DNA from: DASXZH01 sp963829965
Lineage (GTDB): Bacteria > Armatimonadota > Fimbriimonadia > Fimbriimonadales > Fimbriimonadaceae
DNA length: 64,000 nt
Direction: 5' to 3'
Assembly (NCBI GenBank): GCA_963829965.1
Contig: CAWHLK010000027.1
Location: forward strand, 62,001-126,000
Part shown: positions 46,943 to 56,265 of the stretch, one piece after another
Position numbering within the stretch: the stretch's first letter is position 1
How the letters are laid out: the number at the start of each line of letters is the position of its first letter
Position numbers and translations under genes: made by a program
Notes under the pieces: model-generated
What the model saw: only the letters and a program-made list of their open reading frames with translations
The model's database searches: none
What the model was told of the DNA's origin: nothing

Positions 46943-47369
46943 GCGCCGTCACGAAATCAAGCGAACCAAAATCGAGATCATTCCCATGATCGACACGATG
47001 TTTTTCCTTCTCGTGTTCTTCATGCTTTCCTCGCTTGCGCTCACTAAAATGAACGGCCTCAAGGTGAATCTGCCGCAGGCTTCTACCGCCGTGCCTCAAA
47101 TGGCCACCCAGATCACGGTCACGATCGACGCTCAGCAGAACGTTTATATCAATAAGGAGAAAGTGGACATGAACGATCTTGGTTCGGCCTTGGTTCGCAC
47201 TGCAGGCCCAGGCGTGGACCTTTCGAAAGCCACCATCATTATCAACGCCGATTACGCGGTTCCCCACGGCGTTGTCGTCCACGCGATGGATGAATGCAGT
47301 TCCGTGGGCGCCACGAGATTGGCCATTGCGACCAAGCCGATGACGGCGGGCGGAGGGCCCTCACAATGA
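46932..47369 (+). CDS. exbD: Biopolymer transport protein ExbD
   Basis: 145 residues. A single N-terminal transmembrane helix follows the conserved IEIIPMIDTMFFLLVFFML, whose Asp carries protons. The periplasmic part has ITVTIDAQQNVYINKEKV and VIINADYAVPHGVVVHAMD. Its stop overlaps the tonB start (ATGA at 47366-47369). Confidence 0.93.
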   Translation: MQFKRRHEIKRTKIEIIPMIDTMFFLLVFFMLSSLALTKMNGLKVNLPQASTAVPQMATQITVTIDAQQNVYINKEKVDMNDLGSALVRTAGPGVDLSKATIIINADYAVPHGVVVHAMDECSSVGATRLAIATKPMTAGGGPSQ

Positions 47370-48212
47370 TTCCTTCGGAATTCTCTCGAATGCGCAACGC
47401 ACTATTTGTGGCGCTGCCATTGGACGCATTGTTGTGGCTCGCCGCCAGTCACGCTTTTCTACAACCGCCTCCGCCAGACCTCGCGCCAATTGAGATCCAG
47501 CGAGTCGTGATCAACGATAAGCAAGAGATCAAGCCAATCGTCCACAAGAAGGAGGATATACAAAAGAAGATTCAGAAGGCGTTGCCCAAGCCACCCCCTA
47601 AGGTGGTAAAGCAAGAGCCAACGCCCAAGGAACCGCCCAAGGCGCCCACGAAGCCGCCTCCCGAAGGCGCCCACAATAGGGTTATTGCTGCCAAGCCTAC
47701 TCCGAACGCGCCACAGGAAGCCCCGAAGGTGCTGGCGGGCGGAAACGCGGATGTTGGCAAGCCAACTGAGGGGCAGAGTGCGGGCAACGCCAAGGTGGAA
47801 CCACCTGGGCCAACTTCGCCAACGCCGCCTCCCACTCAGCCGGCACCGGAACCCAAGCCAACACCAACGCCCGCGCCTGCTCCTCCTCCGCCGCCTCCAC
47901 CTCCGCCTCCCCCCCCCCGTGGAGAAGCCTAAGCCCAAGGGCCCGACGAAGGATGCGGAGCCCACGAGCCAGCCTTACCCGGAGATCCCGGATGATCTAA
48001 AATCACAATCATTCAAAACCTTTGTGAGGGTCTCGGTCGATATCGACGAGACAGGCGCTTTCACTGTAACATTGAGGACATCGTCCGGGAATGCCGATGT
48101 GGATCGCCGGGTTCTGGACGCACTCAAACGGTGGAAGTGGAAACCGGCGCTAAAGGACGGAGAACCGGTAAAGTCCACTCAACGCTTCAAGTTCGAGTTC
48201 GAGAACGAGTAG
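47366..48212 (+). CDS. tonB: TonB energy transducer, frameshifted in a C10 run
   Basis: About 281 residues after repair. One N-terminal helix (ALFVALPLDALLWLAASHAFL), then a Lys/Pro-rich spacer (about 55-190) and a TonB C-terminal domain (PEIPDDLKSQSFKTFVRVSVDIDETGAFTV, ending in VLDALKRWKWKPALKDGEPV). The C10 run at 47909-47918 puts the C-terminal domain out of frame; nine C restores it. Without repair the protein ends in RGEA and loses the receptor-contacting domain. Such a run could be phase-variable or a sequencing error. Confidence 0.85.
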
Positions 48213-48275
48213 CGGCGATGGGAGCGGTGTTCAAGTGAAGTCGATTCTGTGCTTTAGGTTCGAGGTGCAACAAAC

Positions 48276-49022
48276 CTGCCAAGTTCGGTAGAAGCTCTGC
48301 TCGCCGTCTTGGTTGTGAGTCTGCTGTCGCTGATCGGCGTCGCGACCTTGCGTATGCGAGCGGAGTTGGTGGCGGACCTGACGCCAAGGGTTCTTGCCTT
48401 GGCTGTTGGGGCGCTTCTTGGCGATGCCTTTCTGCACTTGCTTCCGGAGGCCTATAGAACCCAACCGCCCCTCCAAACCGGCCTGTTGGTGATGGCGGGA
48501 ACGCTCGCGTTCTTTGTAATCGAAAAATGGATGGGCGGGCATTCGGAGACTCATTCCCACGAGCCCGGCATTTCCCCCCTGGGCCCCATGAGCATCATCG
48601 CCAACAGTATCCACAACTTTGTGGACGGCGCTCTAATCGCCGGCGCGTTCGTTGCGGACAGACGATTGGGCGTGGCGACTTTCATCGCGGTGGCATTACA
48701 TGAAATCCCCCACGAAGCCTCCAACTTTGCGATTCTTCTGCATGCCGGTTACACGCGGAGCCGGGCAGTTTTTGTGAACTTTGGCGTGGGAGTGGTGGCC
48801 ATGTTTGGCGCGGTTTTCTCTCTTGCTCTTGGCTCCCAAATCAAGGGTTTCTCGTCTTATCTGCTGCCATTTACTGCCGGGTGCTTTGTTTATCTGGCCT
48901 GCTCCGACCTAATGCCAACGCTGTTGCGGCGTGGTGGCATCAAAGCTCTTTGGAGCCATTTCTTGCTCATTGTGCTCGGAATGGGGTTAATGGTTGGGCT
49001 CTTGGCCCTTGAAACAAAGTAG
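48276..49022 (+). CDS. ZIP-family metal transporter
   Basis: About 248 residues. Eight predicted transmembrane helices. ANSIHNFVDGALIAGAF is TM4 and ALHEIPHEASNFAILLHAG is TM5, the two that hold the metal-binding His, Asn and Glu residues in ZIP proteins. A His-containing loop, GGHSETHSHEPG, lies before TM4. It imports zinc or another divalent metal across the inner membrane. The start is uncertain: the hydrophobic first helix reads upstream of TTG 48309, so CTG 48276 or a nearby codon is likely. Confidence 0.88.
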   Translation: MPSSVEALLAVLVVSLLSLIGVATLRMRAELVADLTPRVLALAVGALLGDAFLHLLPEAYRTQPPLQTGLLVMAGTLAFFVIEKWMGGHSETHSHEPGISPLGPMSIIANSIHNFVDGALIAGAFVADRRLGVATFIAVALHEIPHEASNFAILLHAGYTRSRAVFVNFGVGVVAMFGAVFSLALGSQIKGFSSYLLPFTAGCFVYLACSDLMPTLLRRGGIKALWSHFLLIVLGMGLMVGLLALETK

Positions 49023-49076
49023 ACAGCTCCAACACCTCTACTGAACACTATTCATACGCACGCGTCTCACGCTACC

Positions 49077-49580
49077 ATGGCGAAAATGGAGAGCGCGGTA
49101 AGGGTGCGGTTGGACTTGTACCGATGGGTTTCAGAAAACTCGGTGGGGCTCATGCGATGCGCCATCGGCGTGGTTTTCTTCTGGTTTGGAGCGCTGAAAC
49201 TCTTTCCCGGCCTCAGCCCGGCGGAGGCCTTGGCCGGCAAAACCCTCTCCATGCTCAGCTTCGGCCTCCTGAAACCGGCACTAAGCGTGCCGGTTCTCGG
49301 CTGCCTAGAAGCGGCTCTCGGAATCTTGCTGCTTTCCGGCAAAGCGATAAGGATTGCGGTCACAGCCCTGCTCGTTCACATGGCGGGAACGCTCACCCCG
49401 CTCGTCCTATTCCCCCACGACACTTTTTCCGAGTTTCCCCTCCAGCCAAATCTGGTTGGCCAGTACATACTCAAGAACTTCGTCTTGATCACCGGCGCCG
49501 TTGTGGTCGCGACAGTTTCTCAGCCTCGTCCGATTGCCAACTCCGAGTTGTCGATTCAGGAATCTAGGCTGGCCGCGTAG
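49077..49580 (+). CDS. DoxX-like membrane protein
   Basis: 167 residues. Four transmembrane helices; LMRCAIGVVFFWFGALKLFPGLSPAEALA and VLGCLEAALGILLLSG match the DoxX/DoxD-like family. Function is unproven. It lies 54 bases after the ZIP gene. The last 15 residues are polar. Confidence 0.72.
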   Translation: MAKMESAVRVRLDLYRWVSENSVGLMRCAIGVVFFWFGALKLFPGLSPAEALAGKTLSMLSFGLLKPALSVPVLGCLEAALGILLLSGKAIRIAVTALLVHMAGTLTPLVLFPHDTFSEFPLQPNLVGQYILKNFVLITGAVVVATVSQPRPIANSELSIQESRLAA

Positions 49581-50342
49581 CTACTGATAGATCTTGATGT
49601 CCTTCACAATGAACTTGGAAGGAAAGATCGCATCGTCCACCCCTTTTTTCCCGCCCCAGTCCCCGCCAATCGCCAAGTTCAAAATCATATAAAACGGCGC
49701 ATCCCAAGGCCACGCGTCCACGTTATTCTCCGTGCGTTCAACGTGATAAACCGCTTTGTGATCTTGGTAGAAGGTGATGGAGCCGTCCTTCCAATCCAGA
49801 CCAAAGCTGTGAAACGCGGCGGGTGCGTCCGGTGCGGGCACCACCTTGGTTCGTTGCTTCCCGTTCATGAAGTTGTAATCCTTGCAGTGGAGGCTGTAAT
49901 GGAAGTTGTCCGGGTCAAAGCCTACGTTCTCCATGATGTCGATCTCCCCGCACGCAGGCCAGCCGGGTCCGTTCGGGTGTCGCAGCGAATCGTTCAGCAT
50001 CCATATGGCGGGCCAGGTTCCCCTGCCGCTCGGAACTTTGGCGACTATCTCGAAATAGCCATATTTCCAGGTCCGGGTGCTCGTCAGCCTTGCCGAGGTG
50101 ACTTTGCCACCCGCTTTTCGAGCCTCAAGCACGAGACCGTCCGGCGTGAGATACGCGTTCTCGCCGTCAGGACCGGTGTATTTTTCTATTTCCCCGTTGT
50201 AGGAAGGCCCGTCGTCAAAGTGCCACTCCTTGAGATCGATATGTTTCTCGTGTGCGAAGTCTTGCTCGTACACCAGTTTTCGCCCGATCATGGGATTATC
50301 GTCGCCTTGATGGAGAATGGGCAGGATCAGAAGGGCCAGCAT
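49581..50342 (-). CDS. GH16 beta-glucanase/laminarinase-like, secreted
   Basis: 253 residues from ATG 50342. A short signal-like start (LALLILPILHQ). The catalytic motif is GEIDIMENVG, with nucleophile and acid/base Glu in the laminarinase form. Aromatic subsite residues are in WPAIWML and GGDWGGKKGVDD. It cleaves beta-1,3 or mixed-linkage glucans. The N-terminus is somewhat short for export. CATAAT ends 6 bases before ATG, possibly a leaderless -10. Confidence 0.92.
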   Translation of the reverse strand: MLALLILPILHQGDDNPMIGRKLVYEQDFAHEKHIDLKEWHFDDGPSYNGEIEKYTGPDGENAYLTPDGLVLEARKAGGKVTSARLTSTRTWKYGYFEIVAKVPSGRGTWPAIWMLNDSLRHPNGPGWPACGEIDIMENVGFDPDNFHYSLHCKDYNFMNGKQRTKVVPAPDAPAAFHSFGLDWKDGSITFYQDHKAVYHVERTENNVDAWPWDAPFYMILNLAIGGDWGGKKGVDDAIFPSKFIVKDIKIYQ

Positions 50343-50430
50343 GGTTTCATTATGTTCAGGGTGCTGAATCGAATTACTGTCGAATTTCAGGTTCAAGCGC
50401 TAAAAAGCATAGAATCTATAACGGACGCCA

Positions 50431-50745
50431 ATGTATGAGCAGCTAGATTACTCGACCCTACCAAGCGCCCTCAGGGAGCGGGGACGCATTCTTGCGAGCG
50501 AATACATGTGGGAACCGGAAGACGTCATTGAAGTGATCAACCACTTCGAGGCCCTGGGAAAATGCGTTGTGGGAGTCGAGCTTTTCCAAGAAGTTGACGG
50601 CAGGCCTAAGTTTCTGGCTACAAGCGGTTTCGATAGAACGCTCGAAAAAGACCCGAACTCCGGGCCTAAGGATTACGCGGCATGCGCGCGAGAATTTGTT
50701 GAGCAGTTTAGAACCGAGGAAGGCGCTCTGTTCAACTTGACATGA
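50431..50745 (+). CDS. Small protein, possibly Imm40-like
   Basis: 104 residues. ALRERGRILASEYMWEPEDVIEVINHFEALGKCVVGVELFQ resembles the Imm40 immunity-protein fold: a helix pair, then a strand with V-G-x-E/D. The likeness is from memory. No toxin gene is nearby. ATG 50431 follows TATAAC by 8 bases. Confidence 0.45.
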   Translation: MYEQLDYSTLPSALRERGRILASEYMWEPEDVIEVINHFEALGKCVVGVELFQEVDGRPKFLATSGFDRTLEKDPNSGPKDYAACAREFVEQFRTEEGALFNLT

Positions 50746-50793
50746 TCTCTGCGATAGCCGCGAAGTACGGTCCGAGATTTAGCGGGATGAACG

Positions 50794-51384
50794 TTAACCA
50801 AAGCTAGGTTGATAGGTTGTCGGGGGATACCACCGAAGGCTACCACCCTCATTTCGCAAGAATCCAAGCCACCGCTCCTCGGGAACTTCGGCCAAATCTA
50901 TGTCGTGGGTCACATCCACTTCGCCTCCAATCAGACCCATATCAAATGGAGCCACCACAAACACTTCTTCACCAATGCGTTTGAAGACCTCGTCGATTTC
51001 CATTCGCCATTGGGAGGAATCGGCCTGGCCAAAGGGGTATCCGCCCACAGGATAAGCAGAATACAAGGCGCCCATAGGCACAAAGAAACGGGCAAAGTAT
51101 GTCGAGGAGCCCTCATGCAGATACGACCCGAACCCACAGCTAACTTCACCTTTCGGAAGCCGAAGAACGGAGTGAAGATGGGAGCCGCAATTATCGTATT
51201 CCAAATTCTCAAGGACCAGGGGCTCTTGAAAATCAACCTCCACGTCCCTGCGCCCGTACCAGTGGGAGATACCCGTTGCCCGGGAAATTGCCCGCACGAT
51301 CTGAACATCAAGAGCCTGGAAGCCGCGCACGCACAGTTCATAATGGCCGCCGCTCCACTCATCCTTCCTCGTAAACGTGGACAT
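50794..51384 (-). CDS. Protein of unknown function
   Basis: 196 residues, cytoplasmic. It has WSGGHYELCVRG, SHWYGRRDVEVDFQEP, YFARFFVPMGALYSAYPVGGYPFG and EEVFVVAPFDMGLIGGEVD. No family recognised. It lies directly downstream of rpoC on the same strand, after a terminator-like hairpin. Confidence 0.5.
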   Translation of the reverse strand: MSTFTRKDEWSGGHYELCVRGFQALDVQIVRAISRATGISHWYGRRDVEVDFQEPLVLENLEYDNCGSHLHSVLRLPKGEVSCGFGSYLHEGSSTYFARFFVPMGALYSAYPVGGYPFGQADSSQWRMEIDEVFKRIGEEVFVVAPFDMGLIGGEVDVTHDIDLAEVPEERWLGFLRNEGGSLRWYPPTTYQPSFG

Positions 51385-51402
51385 CTACAACCCTATAATT
51401 GG

Positions 51403-51438
51403 AAATCGCCGGGACACCGATAGGCATCCCGGCGGTTT
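51403..51438. terminator. Hairpin after rpoC
   Basis: CGCCGGGA (51407) pairs with TCCCGGCG (51427), flanked by AAAT and GTTT. It probably ends the rpoBC operon, though the T-tract is short. Confidence 0.6.
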
Positions 51439-51448
51439 CTATTCCAGC

Positions 51449-54400
51449 CTATTCGTCGAGGTCGACGTCTTCCGTTTCGGCGGCGGCCATATCGGCAAGG
51501 GATGGGAATGCCAGCGATGCGCTGAAATCGTCCATTTCGTCCTCGCCTGCTTCCACAAGCGCCGACAGCGATTGCTCGGCCCAGCTTGGACCGCGCTGCA
51601 CGTCAATCGCCACGTTGCGGTATTGCTGAATACCGGTTCCGCTGGGGATCAGGCGTCCGATGATCACGTTCTCTTTGAGACCGATCAACTGGTCCTTCTT
51701 TCCGCGAACGGCGGCTTCCGTAAGGACGCGCGTCGTCTTTTGGAACGAGGCAGCCGAAAGGAACGAGTCCGTGGCCAGCGAGGCTTCGGTGATACCGAGA
51801 AGGATCCAGGTCGAAGTTGCTTCCTTGGGATCGCGCTCAATATTCTCGCCGCTGATCGGGTCCACGTACTTGATCTTCTTGCCGGATTGGATCAACCCGC
51901 GCACGCGCTCGTTCTCGCGTTGGAACGCGAATCGGTCCACGATCTGGCCCGGAAGGAACGGCGAGTCGCCCGGCTCTTTAACCTGCCGTTTTCGCAGCAT
52001 CTGCCGGATGATGACTTCCACGTGCTTGTCGTTGATGTCCACGCCCTGGGCCTTGTAAACGCTTTGCAGGTTTTCGACGAAGTAGTCGTAAACCGCAGCC
52101 GCGCCGGCAAGTTCCAGAACCTCGTGCGGATCGCGGGGACCTTCCGTGAGGGGGTCACCCTTGATGACGCGCGAGCCACGGCTCACCGGAAGTTTTCCTA
52201 GCGGCGGAACGAGGATCGGATAGTAGATATTGACCTTCTCGATGTTGTACTTTTTGAGCACGGCAATCGAAGGAGCTGTCAGCTTCTGGCCGAACAGCTT
52301 GTCCACGGCGGGATCGGGCGATTCGGTCCAAGGCTGAGTATCCGAGATGTAGGCATCTTTGATCGGACCGGTGGTCGGGACGGTTGCCTCGATAATCACC
52401 CAGCGGCCAAAGCTTGATTCCTGCACGGATCGAACAACGCCGGTCACGGGGCAGATAATCGCCTTACCACGAGGTTGGCGTCGCGCTTCGAAGATCTCTT
52501 CGACGCGGACGATACCGCTGGATTCACCCGTCCAGGCATAGAAGAAGGTCTTCCTCGAACGCTCCCAAAGTTTCTTGGATTCGTTGTCGGCCTTCTCAAG
52601 AGCCTTGGCGGCGGCCTTCGTTTGGCGAAGGGTTTTCTTTTTCGCGGATTCGTCTTCCGCGGCCGCGACGGGGGTCGGCGCAATCGTCAGCGGCATGTTC
52701 TCAAAGATCGCCTTGACCGCGCCTTCCTGCGATTCCAGAAGCTTGGTGGGGTCGAACTGTTTGAGGTCCGTGTCGGTAGCTACGGCAAAGTCCTCCATGA
52801 ACTGGCGGATGAACTTACCGGTTTTATACTGGTTCGTACGGGCGATCGTCGCCGATCCCGCCACTCCTCCGGTGTGGAACGTTCTCATCGTGAGCTGCGT
52901 TCCGGGTTCTCCGATGGACTGTGCGGCAATGATTCCTACTGCAACGCCGACTTCGACCAGCTTATTGGTTGAAAGGTCGATGCCATAGCACTTGCTGCAG
53001 ATTCCCTGCTCCAGTTCGCAAGTTAGCGCACTGCGCAGGAGAACCGTGAGCTGGCCGTGGTCGTTGACCTCGAAACCGTTCTTCTGATACTTCTCGGTGA
53101 TCTTCTCTCGCTCTTCATCTGTTTCCGCGGCCTCGATTTCAGCAACGAACTGGTTCTCCACGCGGGTAACTTCCTTCGCCTGTTCGCGAGTGATGATTGT
53201 TCCTGCGGGGACAAGCTCGGTGCCCTCCTTCGGGTCAGTGAGCGTATGGAGTCCCACTCGGCCGAACATGCGATCGCCGATCGGCTCGATCACTTCACCC
53301 TCATCGAGGATGCGGTGAACGTAGATGCCTTCGGTGGTGTCGCACTCGTGCTTCTTGATGATGACGTCCTGAGAAACGTCCACCAAGCGGCGGGTGAGGT
53401 AGCCGGCGTCTGCGGTTCGAAGAGCGGTATCCGCCAAACCTTTTCGTGCGCCGTGCGTGGTCACGAAGTATTCCAACATCGTGAGGCCCTTGTGGAAGCT
53501 GCTCTTAACGGGCAGCTCGTAAATAACCTCGTTGAACTGGTTAAACATGAGGCCGCGCATTCCGGCAAGCTGGGCAAGCTGCTTGACCGAACCACGAGCA
53601 CCGGAAACGGTGATGATTGACAGCGGGTTGAACTGGGTCAGACCGGCGACGATCTCTTTACCAATTTCGTCGTAGGTGTCCGTCCACAGCTTAATCAGGC
53701 CTTGGGTCATCTCGTTATAGGTGAGCATGCCGCGTCGGAACTGCTGAGCGATCTTGGTGGAGCGGTCGTCCGCTTCCTTGATGATCTCTTCCCTTCTTTC
53801 CGGCGGGTCCATGTCCGTGATGGCGATAGACAGGCCGTAAGCAGTTGCCCACTTGAAGCCAAGATCCTTCATGTCGTCGAGAAGCTTGATTGTGCCGCCG
53901 ACGCCCACGCGCTTGTGGCATCGGAGAATTGTCTCCGCTATGTTTTTCTTGGTGAGCTCCATGGTCAGGAACTCCTCGCTGTACTTGAGCGGGAACGGAA
54001 GAACGTTGTTGAAGATCAACTGGCCCGGCGTGGAGCTTGCGGTGAACGTCTCGAACTCTTGATCGAGTGCCACGAGCTCGCGCTTTTCCTCACCCTCTTC
54101 GTCGGTAGTCGTCTGGTACTTGAACTCCTGGCCGGTCTTTGGATCGCGATAATCGATCTCATCATCCGGATGGAAGACCGGTCGCTGAAGACGTGCCTTG
54201 ATGGGCACGTTCAGGTGGATGCGATGCTCAACCGCAGGCGATTGCAGGGCATAAAGAACTTCGTCAAGGCTGCCGAACACGCGTGGGGCCGGATTCTTTT
54301 CCGGGTCCTCGGCGTACAGTCTTTCCTGCTCGGCAAGTTCCTTTTTGCCTACGTGGCTCACAAAGGTAAGCGCGTAGGAGCCAAGAACGATGTCCTGGAT

Positions 54401-56158
54401 CGGAGAAACCGTCGGGCGTCCGTCAGCGGGCGAGAACAAGTTCTGCGTGGAAAGCATAAGCACTCGCGCTTCGGCTTGGGCCATGGTGCTGAGGGGCACG
54501 TGAACGGCCATCTGGTCACCATCAAAGTCCGCGTTGTAGGCGTGGCAAACCAGGGGGTGAACCTGGATGGCCTTACCGTCCACGAGGATCGGTTCGAACG
54601 CCTGGATTCCCAACCGGTGCAGGGTAGGGGCGCGGTTTAGGAGAACCGGGTGCTCCTTGATGACCTCTTCCAACCCATCCCAAACGGCGGGGTGCATTCG
54701 GTCGATCATCCGCTTCGCGGTCTTGATGTTCTGCGTGATCTTCTTCTCGACTAGCGTTTTCATCACAAACGGCTTGAACAGTTCGAGGGCCATTTCCTTG
54801 GGCAAACCGCACTGGTGAAGCTTAAGGTGTGGGCCTACCACGATAACCGAACGGCCGGAGTAGTCAACGCGCTTTCCAAGCAGGTTCTTACGGAACCGGC
54901 CTTCCTTACCCTTGAGCATGTCGCTCAAAGATTTCAGCGGGCGGCTGTTGGAGCCGACCACCGGGCGCGGACGGCGACTGTTGTCGATCAGAGCATCCAC
55001 CGCTTCCTGGAGGAGTCTCTTTTCGTGGTTGATGATCGATTCCGGCGCGTGGATCTCCATGATCTTTTTAAGCCGGTTATTTCGGTTGATGATTCTTCGA
55101 TACAGATCGTTGAGGTCGGAGGTCGCGAAGCGGCCGCCGTCGAGTTGGACCATCGGGCGAAGCTCGGGGCTGATGACCGGGATCACGTCCAGGATCATCC
55201 ACTCCGGGCGGCTGCGCGAAGATATGAGCGCCTCCACCACTTCCAACCGCTTGATCGCGCGAGCGCGACGCTGGCTGGTGGTGACAATGATCTCTTGGCG
55301 AAGTTCACGGGCGAGCCTTTCCAAGTCAACCCTGGTCAAAAGCTCTTTGATGGCTTCGGCGCCAATGTTGGCTCGGACCAAAACGCGCAAATCCTGGCGA
55401 AGGCGAGCGCCCACGCTATCCAGCATTTTGCTGACCGCGCGGTACTTGTCCTCGTCGATGAGCTGGTTTCGCTCTAGCTTGCCGAGGATCTCAACCGCCA
55501 GATCCAAATCCTTGAGCCGGTCGTCCGCGTCGCGGTACTCGGCCTTGATTCGGTCGTTGATCGCCTTGGCGCGGTCTCGGACGGTCATGTCGTCGTACTC
55601 GTCCGGGTTTCCGCCTACTTCTTCGGCGAAGCGCTGAAGGCTGTCTTCCTCAAGCTCTCGCATCGAGGCCATGATCGCCTTCTTCTCTTCCTCAACGCCC
55701 TTTCGGATCGCGGGCAGAAGCTCCTCAATCGCGGCTCCGTTGATGTCGATGATGATAAACGAGGCGAAGTAGATGACCTTCTCAAGCAGCCTCGGGGAAA
55801 TATCGAGGATCAGCGAGAGGGGCGAGGGAACGCCCTTGAGGTACCAGATGTGGCAGACGGGAGCGGCAAGCTCCACGTGGCCCATGCGCTCGCGGCGCAC
55901 TTTGCTGCGCGTAACTTCCACGCCGCAACGCTCGCAAGTGATGCCCTTGTACTTGATCTTTTTATAGCGTCCGCAGTCGCATTCCCAGTCCTTGACCGGA
56001 CCGAAGATGCGTTGGCAGAAAAGACCGTCTCTCTCAGGCTTGAAGGTTCGATAGTTGATCGTCTCCGGCTTCTTCACTTCGCCGTGGGACCAACTGAGAA
56101 TATCCGCTCCACTCGCGATACCAATCCTAATCTTATCGAATAGATTTACATCAGGCAT
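51449..56158 (-). CDS. rpoC: DNA-directed RNA polymerase subunit beta'
   Basis: 1569 residues. Zinc-binding CDCGRYKKIKYKGITCERCG (about residue 58), the catalytic NADFDGDQMAVH (about residue 535), a second zinc site CELEQGICSKCYG, the trigger loop TRQ-like LTMRTFHTGG and the bridge helix region GLMFNQFNEVIYELPVKSSF. Longer than E. coli (1407), with a lineage insert before the C-terminus. A long acidic tail ends DVDLDE. Follows rpoB after 107 bases. Confidence 0.98.
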   Translation of the reverse strand: MPDVNLFDKIRIGIASGADILSWSHGEVKKPETINYRTFKPERDGLFCQRIFGPVKDWECDCGRYKKIKYKGITCERCGVEVTRSKVRRERMGHVELAAPVCHIWYLKGVPSPLSLILDISPRLLEKVIYFASFIIIDINGAAIEELLPAIRKGVEEEKKAIMASMRELEEDSLQRFAEEVGGNPDEYDDMTVRDRAKAINDRIKAEYRDADDRLKDLDLAVEILGKLERNQLIDEDKYRAVSKMLDSVGARLRQDLRVLVRANIGAEAIKELLTRVDLERLARELRQEIIVTTSQRRARAIKRLEVVEALISSRSRPEWMILDVIPVISPELRPMVQLDGGRFATSDLNDLYRRIINRNNRLKKIMEIHAPESIINHEKRLLQEAVDALIDNSRRPRPVVGSNSRPLKSLSDMLKGKEGRFRKNLLGKRVDYSGRSVIVVGPHLKLHQCGLPKEMALELFKPFVMKTLVEKKITQNIKTAKRMIDRMHPAVWDGLEEVIKEHPVLLNRAPTLHRLGIQAFEPILVDGKAIQVHPLVCHAYNADFDGDQMAVHVPLSTMAQAEARVLMLSTQNLFSPADGRPTVSPIQDIVLGSYALTFVSHVGKKELAEQERLYAEDPEKNPAPRVFGSLDEVLYALQSPAVEHRIHLNVPIKARLQRPVFHPDDEIDYRDPKTGQEFKYQTTTDEEGEEKRELVALDQEFETFTASSTPGQLIFNNVLPFPLKYSEEFLTMELTKKNIAETILRCHKRVGVGGTIKLLDDMKDLGFKWATAYGLSIAITDMDPPERREEIIKEADDRSTKIAQQFRRGMLTYNEMTQGLIKLWTDTYDEIGKEIVAGLTQFNPLSIITVSGARGSVKQLAQLAGMRGLMFNQFNEVIYELPVKSSFHKGLTMLEYFVTTHGARKGLADTALRTADAGYLTRRLVDVSQDVIIKKHECDTTEGIYVHRILDEGEVIEPIGDRMFGRVGLHTLTDPKEGTELVPAGTIITREQAKEVTRVENQFVAEIEAAETDEEREKITEKYQKNGFEVNDHGQLTVLLRSALTCELEQGICSKCYGIDLSTNKLVEVGVAVGIIAAQSIGEPGTQLTMRTFHTGGVAGSATIARTNQYKTGKFIRQFMEDFAVATDTDLKQFDPTKLLESQEGAVKAIFENMPLTIAPTPVAAAEDESAKKKTLRQTKAAAKALEKADNESKKLWERSRKTFFYAWTGESSGIVRVEEIFEARRQPRGKAIICPVTGVVRSVQESSFGRWVIIEATVPTTGPIKDAYISDTQPWTESPDPAVDKLFGQKLTAPSIAVLKKYNIEKVNIYYPILVPPLGKLPVSRGSRVIKGDPLTEGPRDPHEVLELAGAAAVYDYFVENLQSVYKAQGVDINDKHVEVIIRQMLRKRQVKEPGDSPFLPGQIVDRFAFQRENERVRGLIQSGKKIKYVDPISGENIERDPKEATSTWILLGITEASLATDSFLSAASFQKTTRVLTEAAVRGKKDQLIGLKENVIIGRLIPSGTGIQQYRNVAIDVQRGPSWAEQSLSALVEAGEDEMDDFSASLAFPSLADMAAAETEDVDLDE

Positions 56159-56265
56159 TTTTAGTTTCCGTTTCTCCTATTGAGAGCAATCCTGCATTCA
56201 AAAGCTGCGCCCACGGGCCGGCGTTGGTTCCATTACCAACACCGGTCCTGTAAGCGAATTTCAAC

